Positions 45,806 through 54,766 of a stretch of 64,000 nucleotides of DNA are shown here, piece by piece (within the stretch, counting starts at the first letter, position 1; every line of letters begins with the position of its first letter). The stretch is taken from assembly GCF_030408815.1 (NCBI RefSeq), contig NZ_CP047355.1, positions 2,170,001-2,234,000 on the forward strand. Reading direction: 5' to 3'. This stretch comes from Corynebacterium freiburgense (GTDB taxonomy: Bacteria > Actinomycetota > Actinomycetes > Mycobacteriales > Mycobacteriaceae). The notes under the pieces were generated by a model. It did not search any database, was not told where the DNA came from, and saw nothing but the letters and a program-made list of their open reading frames with translations. The translations under genes and the position numbers were made by a program.

Positions 45806-47304
45806 CGCTGCTACAGGTTTCCGACCTTCATATCAATACCAGGCACCGCGAGCTGGTTCGCGATATCACACTAAAACTCGCACCTGGCGAACGCGTAGGA
45901 CTCATTGGCGAATCCGGCTCCGGGAAATCCCTTACTGCCCTGGCCATTATGGGGTTACTCCCAGAAAACCTGCACCCTTCCGGCAATATCGAACTGGAGG
46001 GCGTCGGCAAGCTACTCGGTGTACATGACCGTATTCTCCGCACCGTCCGCGGCCGTCGCATCGCAATGGTGTTCCAGGAGCCCATGTCCGCGCTCGATCC
46101 ACTTATGAAAGTGGGCAAACAAATCGCTGAGGTTCGCCGAACCCATAGCCTTCCTGGAAATACTCAAAGTATCGATGAACTTCTCACAGCCGTCGATCTG
46201 CCGAAAGAAATGGCGAATTCATATCCGCATCAGCTTTCTGGCGGGCAACGGCAACGAATCCTTATTGCTATGGCACTCGCCTGCGATCCCGATATCCTTA
46301 TTTGCGACGAACCCACAACCGCACTGGACGTAACCGTCCAAAAGCACATTGTGGAGCTTATTCTTCGGCTCGTCCAGGAACGCAATACCGCACTACTTTT
46401 TATTAGCCACGACCTCGGGCTAGTAGCAAGTACATGCGACCGCATCTTAGTTATGCGTAACGGCAATATCGTCGAACAAGGCGACACCACCGGTGTACTC
46501 ACACAACCTCAAGCCGACTACACCAAACAACTCATCGCAGCATCCGACCTCCGCGAACCCCGATATGCAAACGCAATCAACCAAAACGGCGAAACATTAC
46601 TGCACGCGGAAAACATTTCCCGGGTTCGCCGCGGCACCACAACACTCGCGCCGCTTAGCCTAAAACTCCAAAACCATCAACGGCTAGGCATCGTAGGAGG
46701 CTCCGGATCGGGCAAAACAACGCTGCTCAAAATACTCGCTGGGCTAGACACCCCCACCACAGGGACCGTCACCAAAAACAAAAACACCACGATCCAAATG
46801 GTGTTCCAAGACCCACTTTCTTCACTCGATCCTCGTATGCGTGTAGGGCGATCAATCGCTGAACCCCTCCACAAAATGAGCCGCAGTGAACAACAAAAAC
46901 GCGTGCAAGAAGTACTCGCAGAAGTTGACCTTGAACCAGACGCAGCCAGACGATTCCCCCATGAATTCTCCGGTGGGCAACGCCAACGAATCTCAATAGC
47001 CCGCGCAATTGCCGCCAACCCAGACATTCTGCTTGCCGATGAACCCGTAAGCGCACTCGATGTTTCAGTACGCACCCAAGTTATGGACCTGCTGGATAAA
47101 CTTGTACGAAACCATGGGATTAGCCTTGTATTTGTCTCACACGACCTATCGGTGGTGCGCCAACTATGTACTGATGTTCTGGTGCTCAAGAGTGGCGAAA
47201 TCGTGGAGCAAGGAAAACTCACAGAGGTCTACAATGACCCCCAACACGAGTACACCAAGCAACTTCTTAATGCAACGCTTCCGTTGCCCAGTAAATCCCA
47301 GTGA
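45802..47304 (+). CDS. ABC importer ATPase with two fused nucleotide-binding domains (DppD-DppF type)
   Basis: Powers the importer. A 500-residue tandem fusion: the first domain has Walker A GESGSGKS (about residue 36), signature LSGGQRQR and Walker B LICDEPTTALDV. The second has GGSGSGKT (about residue 300), FSGGQRQR and LLADEPVSALDV. H-loops ISHDLGLVAS and VSHDLSVVRQ are both intact, so both sites should be active. Single-chain ATPases of this type are common in corynebacterial peptide/opine/nickel importers. It is the last gene of the four-gene operon. Confidence 0.95.
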   Translation: MTLLQVSDLHINTRHRELVRDITLKLAPGERVGLIGESGSGKSLTALAIMGLLPENLHPSGNIELEGVGKLLGVHDRILRTVRGRRIAMVFQEPMSALDPLMKVGKQIAEVRRTHSLPGNTQSIDELLTAVDLPKEMANSYPHQLSGGQRQRILIAMALACDPDILICDEPTTALDVTVQKHIVELILRLVQERNTALLFISHDLGLVASTCDRILVMRNGNIVEQGDTTGVLTQPQADYTKQLIAASDLREPRYANAINQNGETLLHAENISRVRRGTTTLAPLSLKLQNHQRLGIVGGSGSGKTTLLKILAGLDTPTTGTVTKNKNTTIQMVFQDPLSSLDPRMRVGRSIAEPLHKMSRSEQQKRVQEVLAEVDLEPDAARRFPHEFSGGQRQRISIARAIAANPDILLADEPVSALDVSVRTQVMDLLDKLVRNHGISLVFVSHDLSVVRQLCTDVLVLKSGEIVEQGKLTEVYNDPQHEYTKQLLNATLPLPSKSQ

Positions 47305-47711
47305 ATGAGGTACCCACAAAACACCCTGCAATAATTCGCTGAACTCAACTGCTGAGCAGATTACTGCGCTGGCCCCAAAACAAATTGCATGCGTGGCATT
47401 TTTGGGGCGCTTGGGCTTTTTGGGGCGCTTGGGCTTTTTGGGGCGCTTGGGGCTAGTGTTGGAACATGCCGCGCAAGGCTTTTAGTGACTAATTTATAGC
47501 TAGTGTCGCTAAATACACCAATTGGACACAAGATGGTGTATTCGGCGACAAACCCCTAGTAACCAGAATTGCGCAACTTAAAAGCGCCTCCACTTAACAG
47601 CACTCCACCGAGCCACAGCACTCCACCGGTCGATAACACAGACCGATCCACAACACCCGCCAAAGCGGAACTAAGTCGGAACAGAACTAAGTCGGAACGG
47701 AACCCGCTTTC
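47305..47711. other. Intergenic region with terminator-like stem, tandem and inverted repeats
   Basis: No gene in 407 bases. GCCCCAAAA / TTTTGGGGC (47372-47380 / 47400-47408) may terminate the importer operon. An 18-base unit TTTTTGGGGCGCTTGGGC is repeated three times (47399-47452). An inverted repeat lies at 47504-47550. GAACTAAGTCGGAAC occurs twice (47668-47682, 47684-47698). Confidence 0.8.
47504..47550. repeat. Inverted repeat with TGTCGC...GCGACA ends
   Basis: TGTCGCTAAATACACCA (47504-47520) pairs with TGGTGTATTCGGCGACA (47534-47550) at 15 of 17 positions around a 13-base loop. Its outer six bases equal those of the GATTCCAT hairpins elsewhere in the window, but the inner sequence differs. 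Confidence 0.8.
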
Positions 47712-50700
47712 TTATACGAGTTCCCTCACCATGTCAGCAAGGTCATCTTGGTAGCGGTGCCGAAGGATTGCTACTGCACGTCGCCGTGGAGCATTGGTTT
47801 GGAGCCCCAACGAACGATTAACGGCGGCAACAAGTTCGGAGCGTTTGACGTCAAGCCCCATAAGATTGGCTACATCGGGTTCTTCCATCAGTGGTGTGGC
47901 TTTGGTGATATCAAAGTGCCCATCGTCGTGGAATTCTAGCCATACGCGGTCGCCTTCTATGACTTCGAGGTCAAGGAGGAATCGCCGGATTGTGCCAAGT
48001 GAACTGCCGGCGCGACTGTAGCGAACTGCCTGTGCCCCGAGTCTACTGGGTAGTTCTACTTCGCCAAGGAATGGAACGTCCACAAGTGCGCAGACGCCTC
48101 GGTGCACTCCAAAACCGGAGCCGCGAAGGTGGTCATTGTTTACAGTTAGTAGGAGTGACCAGGTTTTGCCGCGGCGATAGAAGTTTGGCACTTCGCTTGG
48201 GGAGGCATCATTGACTACCGGGGCTTCGGCGCGGCGAACTACACCGTTTTCTATTACAAATTCACCGGTTGAACAGTAGGTTCGAATGGAGCTTTCGGCA
48301 GCGCCAATGGTATGGGCGTCGCGAATCAGATCATTAAGGGAGATTTCGCCAGCTGCATCGACTCGGCGCGCAATCCAGTCAAAAATTGTGGTGTATTCTT
48401 CCATTCCCCATTCGGCAAGTGCCCAGGTTTCTGGTCGGACCCGCATAAAGCGAGGGTCAGCAGAGAGTTGGTTGGACATAGAGCGGGCATTTCCAGAGCC
48501 AATTCCGGCAATGATTTCATCGGCTGTCATTGGCTTTCCTGCGGTGGCAAGGGCAGCTCCGGCGCGATCTTGATATGAGTCATTGCGGGTGAAAATGCGG
48601 TCACCTTCTACCCGCAGGCGGCGGTCTCGTTGAAGGTATTCGGCAAGGAGTTCGCTTGCCACATCGAGGGGTTTTGCTATTTCATGCAGGGAGCAAACCC
48701 CCCAATCATCAGAGAAGGTTGCTAATGTTTCGGCTACTTGGTCAGCAAAGCCGGGAATACATACCCAGTCTTCTTCCAACTCCCAAACATCGGTAACAGC
48801 ACTGAGGATTTTTAGACCATTGGAAGTAAGGAGTTTTGCCACTTCAGCGGAGGGTGCTAGCGGTAAGAAACGATATGCTATTGCCGATGTAAGCAGGCTC
48901 ACCGATGGGGATTCGGTGGTCAAGCGTTGCCGTAAGGATTTTTCAAGTTGGCGGATTCGTTCTCGAGTAAGGCCAAGTTCGGTGCCAATATCGTCTAATG
49001 TGCGGGAACCTTGGAGCCTCCCAGCAAAAATTACTGGACCACGAGGGTCTTTGGAGACAATTGCATCTATTTCGGCGAGTGCGGCCGCTACAGCGTTTTC
49101 TATAGGGTCGGGCACTTGTTCGATTAAAGCATCGACCCACTGCACTACCGGCTCGGGTAGGTCTGGGCTATATCCCGCAACGGTACACCATTGGATGAGA
49201 TGGGTAAGGTCAGCATTGAGTTCTGGAGCAGCGGACCAGGTTTCGTCGATTACTACCGCGTCAACAATATATTCGGCAGCAGAGCCGCTTGAGGCACTAG
49301 CGGAAACATCGTATTCGATATCTGCGAATGCTTCAGCGGCAGTGAATTCAACGGTATCTACGTCTTCATAATCGGCAAGGAAGTTTGCTTTGATTTCGGC
49401 TTCGGCTTGGCGTTGCCGTTCTGCCATTTCAATTGCGGTATCTACTACGGCATGAATGAACTGTTGAAGACGTAGTTTTCCTACTCCGTGCAGTTCGGAT
49501 AGTGCCCGCACGGTGGCATTAAGGGGGTTGGGAAAGTCTGCAAACCAGCCTGCAACGGTTCGGGAATTGCGGTCTAACCCGTCAGGTATCAAGTCGGGGC
49601 TCAGTACCGCAGACATGCGGCAAAGTGGTTCTTCCGGATGATTTGAAATCCATAGTGCGGCGACTTCCCCCACCGATGTTGGGGGTGGTGTGAATTCGGC
49701 GGCCCATGGGAAAAGCACCATATCGAGGCTGTTTGGAGGGTCATTCACATCGCCTGCGAGCTGGTTATGAAAACTGCTGAGCTGCCTTGCAAAGGAAATT
49801 TCGTCGATAATGGGGATATCGAGTTCGCGGGCTCGCCGGGCACGTTCACTGGTTGAGTGTTTATCAGCGGCTACTACCACAGCGCTTTCTGGGGTAACTT
49901 CACCAACATCTAGGCCAATGCGCCGAGCACGGGCTTCCCAGGCGTCTTTAGGGACGGCAAGGTTTCCGGTAAAGGTAATGCGGTCACCGGAAGCAAATAA
50001 GGCTCCGGGAGTGACATCGCTAGTATCTTCCTCAGGTTCGGCAAGTATTTCCTCAATAAGGTGCGTATCGACGCCCAACTGGGTTGCGGCATGCTTTAAA
50101 TAGCCCCGTTCGGCGTCGCTAAATGAATCCTCTACCCATGCTTCAATGGCTACCTGCCGGACAAACCTCCCATGAAGGTCCTGCACCTCATCTCGATTAA
50201 TCCCCAGAGCTTCTGCGCAGGCCATCAATGCCTCTACCGCAGTTGAGCTAATTTGCCCATCAACAAGTACTGCTCGCAAAAAGCACAGGTAGTAATCAGC
50301 ATCACGATCTCCGGTTTTTGGTATCCGATCTGCGATTCCTGTAAGCCAAACCGCAAGCGGATCTATTTCCGTTTCCGTCTGGGCGTCGTGTTGCCCGGTA
50401 GCTAAGCCCTCAAAAATCTCTTCAACTTTTGCTTTTGCCTCGGGCGCGAGGTTCGCCACAGCTTTATTTTGCAGCGGCAAAGCCACATTTTCTTTAATTT
50501 CCTGCGGGAGTGAAAACATTTCCGCATGGGGTGCAGCAAAAACCTCGGTAGGTAATGAAGCCCCAATATTTGCAATCGATGCCAATTCCGGCACATCGGT
50601 CGCGTGCACCGCATCTGAAACAGGTGCAGATTTCATTCCAGCAGCTACCGGCGCAACCGAAACTACGGGCGTAGCCTCCGTTTTTGAAGGCTTAGGCTTC

Positions 50701-51497
50701 TTTGTAGGTTTACGGTGGCTCGGCCGTGATTTCGGGGTTCGCGAAGGTTTCGCAGACTCCATAAAAGGCCCTGGTAATTGCTGGAATATTTCCGTTGGAG
50801 CCTCCGCTTCTGGAGTAACTTCTGTAGCCGCAGCAGATTTTACTGATTCCACGCTTGGCTGCCGGAATACCTCCGTTGGTGGCTCTACCTCTTCATCAGG
50901 TTGTGAACCTCCAGACCCTTTGCCATGACTGCGCGGATGCGGAGGTTTCGCTGCAGGTGTTGGCAATGGTGGCAGATACGTTAAGGCGCAATCCTTCGGG
51001 AGCGGATGTGATTGCAGGAAATATTGCAGGAGCGTTGCAGTCCCCTCCGCCACCGCAAGCGCATAATGCTCATCTAATGGTTCCTTTCCTATGGCTACAA
51101 GGCAATCATCAAGGGTTTTTGGTTTTCCCGGCAATATTGAAGCTGCCATAGTTTGGGTACACACCGGAGAAATATCGACCTCGACGCCGAGCCTGGCAAA
51201 TTCGCGGCGTAGCATTCGGATTTTCAGTCGGGCATCGTGTGTGACCACAATTCGATCTTGAAGCAGCTCGCCTAACTCTTCGGCGATCTCAGCAAAGCGT
51301 GGTGCTGCCACCACCATTGGGCCGGTGATCCCATGAACGTCCGGATTCGGAATTTTCCGATTCGGTTTAATGAGTGTCTCCCAAGTTCCACTGCGAGAAG
51401 CATCGGACTCAAGCAGCACAACTCCGATCTCGACGATCCTGTCATTGGCGCTGAAGCCGGTGGTCTTGAGATCGACAACAGCAAAAGGATGAGACAT
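47712..51497 (-). CDS. 1261-residue multidomain protein: DnaQ-like (inactivated) exonuclease fold, TerB-like, BRCT, HhH and sigma4-like HTH parts
   Basis: Residues 1-165 follow the DnaQ/PolC exonuclease pattern (FAVVDLKTTGFSANDRIVEIG). The Asp/Glu residues for metal are mostly gone: D9 remains but Glu is K11, the ExoII Asp is K92 (HDARLK) and the ExoIII Asp is V149 (H144-YALAV). A Pro/Lys/Glu-rich linker runs to about 390. A TerB-like helical region (about 400-485), a BRCT-like domain (about 500-575), a helix-hairpin-helix (about 665-680, ELHGVGKLRLQQF) and a sigma region 4-like HTH (about 825-865, TLDDIGTELGLTRERIRQLEK) follow. Winged-helix-like segments come near the end. The mixture suggests DNA binding or repair/chromosome handling; actual role unknown. 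Confidence 0.75.
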   Translation of the reverse strand: MSHPFAVVDLKTTGFSANDRIVEIGVVLLESDASRSGTWETLIKPNRKIPNPDVHGITGPMVVAAPRFAEIAEELGELLQDRIVVTHDARLKIRMLRREFARLGVEVDISPVCTQTMAASILPGKPKTLDDCLVAIGKEPLDEHYALAVAEGTATLLQYFLQSHPLPKDCALTYLPPLPTPAAKPPHPRSHGKGSGGSQPDEEVEPPTEVFRQPSVESVKSAAATEVTPEAEAPTEIFQQLPGPFMESAKPSRTPKSRPSHRKPTKKPKPSKTEATPVVSVAPVAAGMKSAPVSDAVHATDVPELASIANIGASLPTEVFAAPHAEMFSLPQEIKENVALPLQNKAVANLAPEAKAKVEEIFEGLATGQHDAQTETEIDPLAVWLTGIADRIPKTGDRDADYYLCFLRAVLVDGQISSTAVEALMACAEALGINRDEVQDLHGRFVRQVAIEAWVEDSFSDAERGYLKHAATQLGVDTHLIEEILAEPEEDTSDVTPGALFASGDRITFTGNLAVPKDAWEARARRIGLDVGEVTPESAVVVAADKHSTSERARRARELDIPIIDEISFARQLSSFHNQLAGDVNDPPNSLDMVLFPWAAEFTPPPTSVGEVAALWISNHPEEPLCRMSAVLSPDLIPDGLDRNSRTVAGWFADFPNPLNATVRALSELHGVGKLRLQQFIHAVVDTAIEMAERQRQAEAEIKANFLADYEDVDTVEFTAAEAFADIEYDVSASASSGSAAEYIVDAVVIDETWSAAPELNADLTHLIQWCTVAGYSPDLPEPVVQWVDALIEQVPDPIENAVAAALAEIDAIVSKDPRGPVIFAGRLQGSRTLDDIGTELGLTRERIRQLEKSLRQRLTTESPSVSLLTSAIAYRFLPLAPSAEVAKLLTSNGLKILSAVTDVWELEEDWVCIPGFADQVAETLATFSDDWGVCSLHEIAKPLDVASELLAEYLQRDRRLRVEGDRIFTRNDSYQDRAGAALATAGKPMTADEIIAGIGSGNARSMSNQLSADPRFMRVRPETWALAEWGMEEYTTIFDWIARRVDAAGEISLNDLIRDAHTIGAAESSIRTYCSTGEFVIENGVVRRAEAPVVNDASPSEVPNFYRRGKTWSLLLTVNNDHLRGSGFGVHRGVCALVDVPFLGEVELPSRLGAQAVRYSRAGSSLGTIRRFLLDLEVIEGDRVWLEFHDDGHFDITKATPLMEEPDVANLMGLDVKRSELVAAVNRSLGLQTNAPRRRAVAILRHRYQDDLADMVRELV

Positions 51498-51990
51498 GGT
51501 GATGTAAGGCTCCGGAAGATTGTTAAGAGAATTACCCCTATTACTGTATCGGTCGGGGGTGACTCGAACCGCATCGAATATGAATAAATCCGAAGTAACC
51601 TCTTATAAGTACTACCCCCGCAGCCCTAAAAACACGTCTCGGAGCCTTAAAAAACCTTGCTACTATCGACCAAATTTTTGAACACGCTACCTCCTGTAAA
51701 GGTGCACGCAAATTAAAAAATCTTGGCGAATCAGCCAATCGAATGCACAATTGTGCGCTGAGTATTTTGCCCGAAAAGCCCTCCTCATAGTTCCATTACC
51801 GCAGCCCAAAAACGATACATTGCGCACAGCATTACATCGTGCTCACCCCAGCCACCCCCATCGCTATTATTCTGGTTGCCCACTGCCAGTATGTGGATAC
51901 ATTGTGCCATTGGCGCCAGACCGCACTTGTATCGGATAATAATGTCACTTCAACTGAACCGCTCTACCCCCGGAAGGATGCAACACGTTC
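51498..51990. other. Intergenic region before deoR
   Basis: 493 bases without an intact gene; contains the frame-broken coding remnant described separately and the deoR ribosome site GGAAGGA (51972-51978). Promoters for the divergent genes are not clear to me. Confidence 0.5.
51599..51939 (+). pseudogene. Possible frame-broken small gene
   Basis: Frame 51599-51790 encodes 63 residues with protein-like composition (TRLGALKNLATIDQIFEH, GARKLKNLGESANRMHNC) but no usable start codon. A second frame, shifted by one base, runs 51751-51939 and ends GYIVPLAPDRTCIG, also protein-like. The two overlap by about 40 bases and would join with one indel near 51.77 kb. A short ATG frame at 51580 could have been the original start. 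I read this as a decayed gene, with moderate doubt. Confidence 0.35.
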
Positions 51991-52929
51991 GTGGACGCTC
52001 GTGATGAACAGGCACTCACTGCTGTAAAGCTCTATTACGAAGAGGGGCTTAGCCAGGCTGAAGTTGCCCAAGAAATGGGAGTTTCGCGGCCAACTGCATC
52101 GAAGCTTATTCATCATGGCAAGCAACGAGGTTTTGTCACTATTCATATTCATGACCCCAGGAAGACTGGCTCGGAACTGGCCAAAAAGATTATCGCACGA
52201 TACGGGTTACAGGATGTCAGGCTAGCGCAATTACCTAGGGAAACACATTCTGATCTTTTACGTGAACTAGGACGAGCCGGCGCCGATCTTCTCAGCGAAC
52301 ACATTCGCGATGATATGAAGGTAGGCGTTTCCTGGGGGAACACGATGTTTGCGGTTGCTCAGCACCTACCAGTAACGGATGTACATGGTGTTGAAATTGT
52401 GCAATTAAAAGGCGGCACTTCACATTCGCAGTACAGCACGAATGATATTGGAACCATTAATAAGTTTTGTTCGGCCTTTCATGCACAGGCCAGAACACTA
52501 CCCCTCCCGGTAATTTTTGATAATGCGGAAGCCAAGCGCATTGTTGAACAAGACCGCCATATTGCACATATTTTACAATTGGGTCGTTTGACAGATGTGG
52601 TGATTTTTACCGTCGGTGAAGTCCACCCGAAATCGTTACTGCTTAACCTTGGCTACTTGACCCAAGAAGAGATTGATTTGCTTGTGGAACGCGCCGCAGG
52701 CGATGCCTGCTCGCGTTTCTTTACCAAAGAAGGCGAAATCGCACTTCCAAGTGTTGATGAGCGGACCGTAGGAATTACACTGGAAGACCTTGCAGCTCGA
52801 CCAATGCGCATTTTGGTGGCAGGCGGTACCGAAAAAGTCACAGCAATCCATACCGCCTTAACAATGGGTTTAGCCACTCACCTAGTTATCGATCAGGGCA
52901 CCGCTCAACGCATACTTGATCTTGGCTAA
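51991..52929 (+). CDS. deoR: DeoR-type regulator of the SorC family
   Basis: Sugar-phosphate-responsive repressor. Residues 1-60 hold an HTH (EGLSQAEVAQEMGVSRPTASKLI). The remainder is the SorC sugar-binding domain with VGVSWGNTMFAVAQHL and a Rossmann-like core, total 312 residues. It starts at GTG. The neighbours nupC, cdd, deoA, deoC and a mutase are deoxyribonucleoside genes, so it probably senses deoxyribose 5-phosphate and controls them, as in Bacillus subtilis DeoR. It converges with nupC, overlapping by four bases. Confidence 0.88.
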   Translation: MDARDEQALTAVKLYYEEGLSQAEVAQEMGVSRPTASKLIHHGKQRGFVTIHIHDPRKTGSELAKKIIARYGLQDVRLAQLPRETHSDLLRELGRAGADLLSEHIRDDMKVGVSWGNTMFAVAQHLPVTDVHGVEIVQLKGGTSHSQYSTNDIGTINKFCSAFHAQARTLPLPVIFDNAEAKRIVEQDRHIAHILQLGRLTDVVIFTVGEVHPKSLLLNLGYLTQEEIDLLVERAAGDACSRFFTKEGEIALPSVDERTVGITLEDLAARPMRILVAGGTEKVTAIHTALTMGLATHLVIDQGTAQRILDLG

Positions 52930-54143
52930 AACACCACCACACCAACAATCGCCGCATTCAGCATATTGGTGGCAAAACCGGTCATAAGGGCCAATGGCGC
53001 AAGCTTAGCCACTTCACCTCGGCGTTCTGGCACCAATCCACCAATAGAACCAATTTGGATTGCCATAGAACTGATATTTGCAAATCCGGCCAGTGCGAAG
53101 GTGGTAATCATTACGGACTTTGGATCCATTTCTGGAATATGCGGACCAAACGATGTAAAACCAACAAATTCATTGATAATCGTCTTTTCTCCGATAAAGT
53201 TACCGACCAATTGGGCGTCTTCCCATGGAACGCCAATAAGCCATGCAGCTGGCGCAAATATCAGACCAAACAATCCTTCCAGTGACCAGTTCTCTTGCCC
53301 GAAAATGCCACCGATTCCCTGAAGCACCGCGGAAATCATGGCAATAAACGCTATAAATGCAATAAGGAGACAGCCCACGGCAATAGCGATTCTTCCGCCT
53401 GCCATTGCACCACTACCAATGGCATCAATAATGTTTTTGGATTCTGTATCGCGAACGTGGCGCACTGAGGCATCAAGATCAGATTCTTCGGTTTCCGGCC
53501 AGAATGCCTTTGCCACAATAAGAGAACCTGGTGCGTTCATCAGGCTTGCCGCAAGTAAATATTCAAGTGGAGCGCCTAAAAGCGAATAGCCAATAAGCGT
53601 TGAACCAGCTACCGAAGCAAAACCACCAGTCATACAGGTAAATAGCTCAGAGCGCGTAAGTTTAGGTAAATATGGCGAGATTACAAGCGGCGCTTCACTC
53701 TGACCAAGAAAAATCACTGTGGATGCCCATACGGACTCAACTTTGCTGGTTCCCAAAATTTTCTTAAGTGCCCCACCGAGCAAATCAACGAATATTTGGA
53801 TAACACGCAAATAGTACAGGGCGCCAATAATTGCACCAAGGAAAATAATGACCGGAAGAACATTTAATGCAAATACAAATTGATTCGGCTCTGAACTAAA
53901 GAGTCTGCCAAATACAAATGACGTTCCAAGATTAGTAAATTCCGTAAGCTTTTCTAACCCTTCCGCCACTTTTTTCAGCGCAAGAAAGCCATAATCCCAC
54001 TTCAATACAATTAGGGCAAACGCTATTTGCAGAAGCAATCCCACCCCGAGCGTGCGCCATTTAATGCTTTTTCTGTGGCGTGAAAAAAGAATCAACACAC
54101 CAAAAATAACAAGTATCCCCAATAACCCTTGTAGACGTTCCAT
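52926..54143 (-). CDS. nupC: Concentrative nucleoside transporter, NupC family
   Basis: Proton- or sodium-driven nucleoside importer. The 405-residue protein has about ten hydrophobic segments. Family motifs are present: VFALNVLPVIIFLGAIIGALYY, SVWASTVIFLGQSEAPLVI, FTCMTGGFASVAGSTLIGY (core) and GETII-type KTIINEFVGFTS. It lies 30 bases downstream of cdd on the same strand, so uptake and deamination are co-expressed, and converges with deoR. Confidence 0.94.
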   Translation of the reverse strand: MERLQGLLGILVIFGVLILFSRHRKSIKWRTLGVGLLLQIAFALIVLKWDYGFLALKKVAEGLEKLTEFTNLGTSFVFGRLFSSEPNQFVFALNVLPVIIFLGAIIGALYYLRVIQIFVDLLGGALKKILGTSKVESVWASTVIFLGQSEAPLVISPYLPKLTRSELFTCMTGGFASVAGSTLIGYSLLGAPLEYLLAASLMNAPGSLIVAKAFWPETEESDLDASVRHVRDTESKNIIDAIGSGAMAGGRIAIAVGCLLIAFIAFIAMISAVLQGIGGIFGQENWSLEGLFGLIFAPAAWLIGVPWEDAQLVGNFIGEKTIINEFVGFTSFGPHIPEMDPKSVMITTFALAGFANISSMAIQIGSIGGLVPERRGEVAKLAPLALMTGFATNMLNAAIVGVVVF

Positions 54144-54173
54144 AGCTCCTGTGTTCCTTTCTTTCCAGATGCA

Positions 54174-54593
54174 TTAGAGCGAATCTGACCAAAAGGCGTA
54201 CGGTAATAACTCAGCAAAGGCGATGCTGTGTGATTCTTTGTTTTTGGCCACAATCACGCGTTCGCAATTAAATTCTGAAAGTACTTGGAGGCAGGCACCG
54301 CAGGGATAACACGGCTCAGCCCGTAGGCCAACAATGGCGACAGCTTTAATCTGCATGCGCTCTGGATTGCCGGTGCCGGGGGCATCTTCACTGGTAACAA
54401 TTGCCCGAGTGACTGCGTTTCGTTCAGCGCAGATCGTAAGCCCGTACGAAGCGTTTTCTACATTGCAACCGGTGATAACACGACCGTCGTCAAGCAATAG
54501 GGCGGCGCCCACCGGAAACTGCGAATAAGGAGCGTAGGCATGTTCCGCTGCTTCGTGCGCGAGTTCGATGAGCTCGTAATCTGTTGGGCTCAT
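54174..54593 (-). CDS. cdd: Cytidine deaminase
   Basis: Deaminates cytidine and deoxycytidine to uridine forms. The start chosen is ATG 54593 with AGGAGG seven bases upstream (MSPTDYELIELAHEA); the frame is open further up to 54644 without a ribosome site. The 139-residue tetrameric-class enzyme has AYAPYSQFPVGAALL, the NVENASYGLTICAERNAV zinc ligand/catalytic Glu motif and the second zinc motif PCYPCGACLQVL. It is first in the cdd-nupC transcript and divergent from deoA. Confidence 0.96.
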   Translation of the reverse strand: MSPTDYELIELAHEAAEHAYAPYSQFPVGAALLLDDGRVITGCNVENASYGLTICAERNAVTRAIVTSEDAPGTGNPERMQIKAVAIVGLRAEPCYPCGACLQVLSEFNCERVIVAKNKESHSIAFAELLPYAFWSDSL

Positions 54594-54637
54594 AGAGTGC
54601 CTCCTGAAAACCCGATTTACACTTGATAAATAGACCC

Positions 54638-54666
54638 TTGACATTTGTTCTGGCCCTTATGATAAT
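54638..54666 (+). promoter_or_regulatory. Promoter of the deoA-deoC-mutase operon
   Basis: TTGACA (54638-54643), 17 bases, GATAAT (54661-54666): near-consensus sigma70-type. CTTGATAAAT (about 54623) and CTTGACATTT (about 54637) form a direct repeat overlapping the -35 box, a possible DeoR site. The start codon of deoA is about 100 bases downstream. Confidence 0.65.
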
Positions 54667-54766
54667 CGGAGGTAGTTCAGCACACAACCAATATCCTTTT
54701 GTAATTACCATCACATTTCAATGTTCGTTGGTGGAAATACACACGAACCACTAGGAGCACCCAATA

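Noticed and set aside
51541..51580. tRNA 3'-end-like GACTCGAACC on the plus strand
   Set aside because: No acceptor/T-stem pairing and no anticodon arm on either strand.
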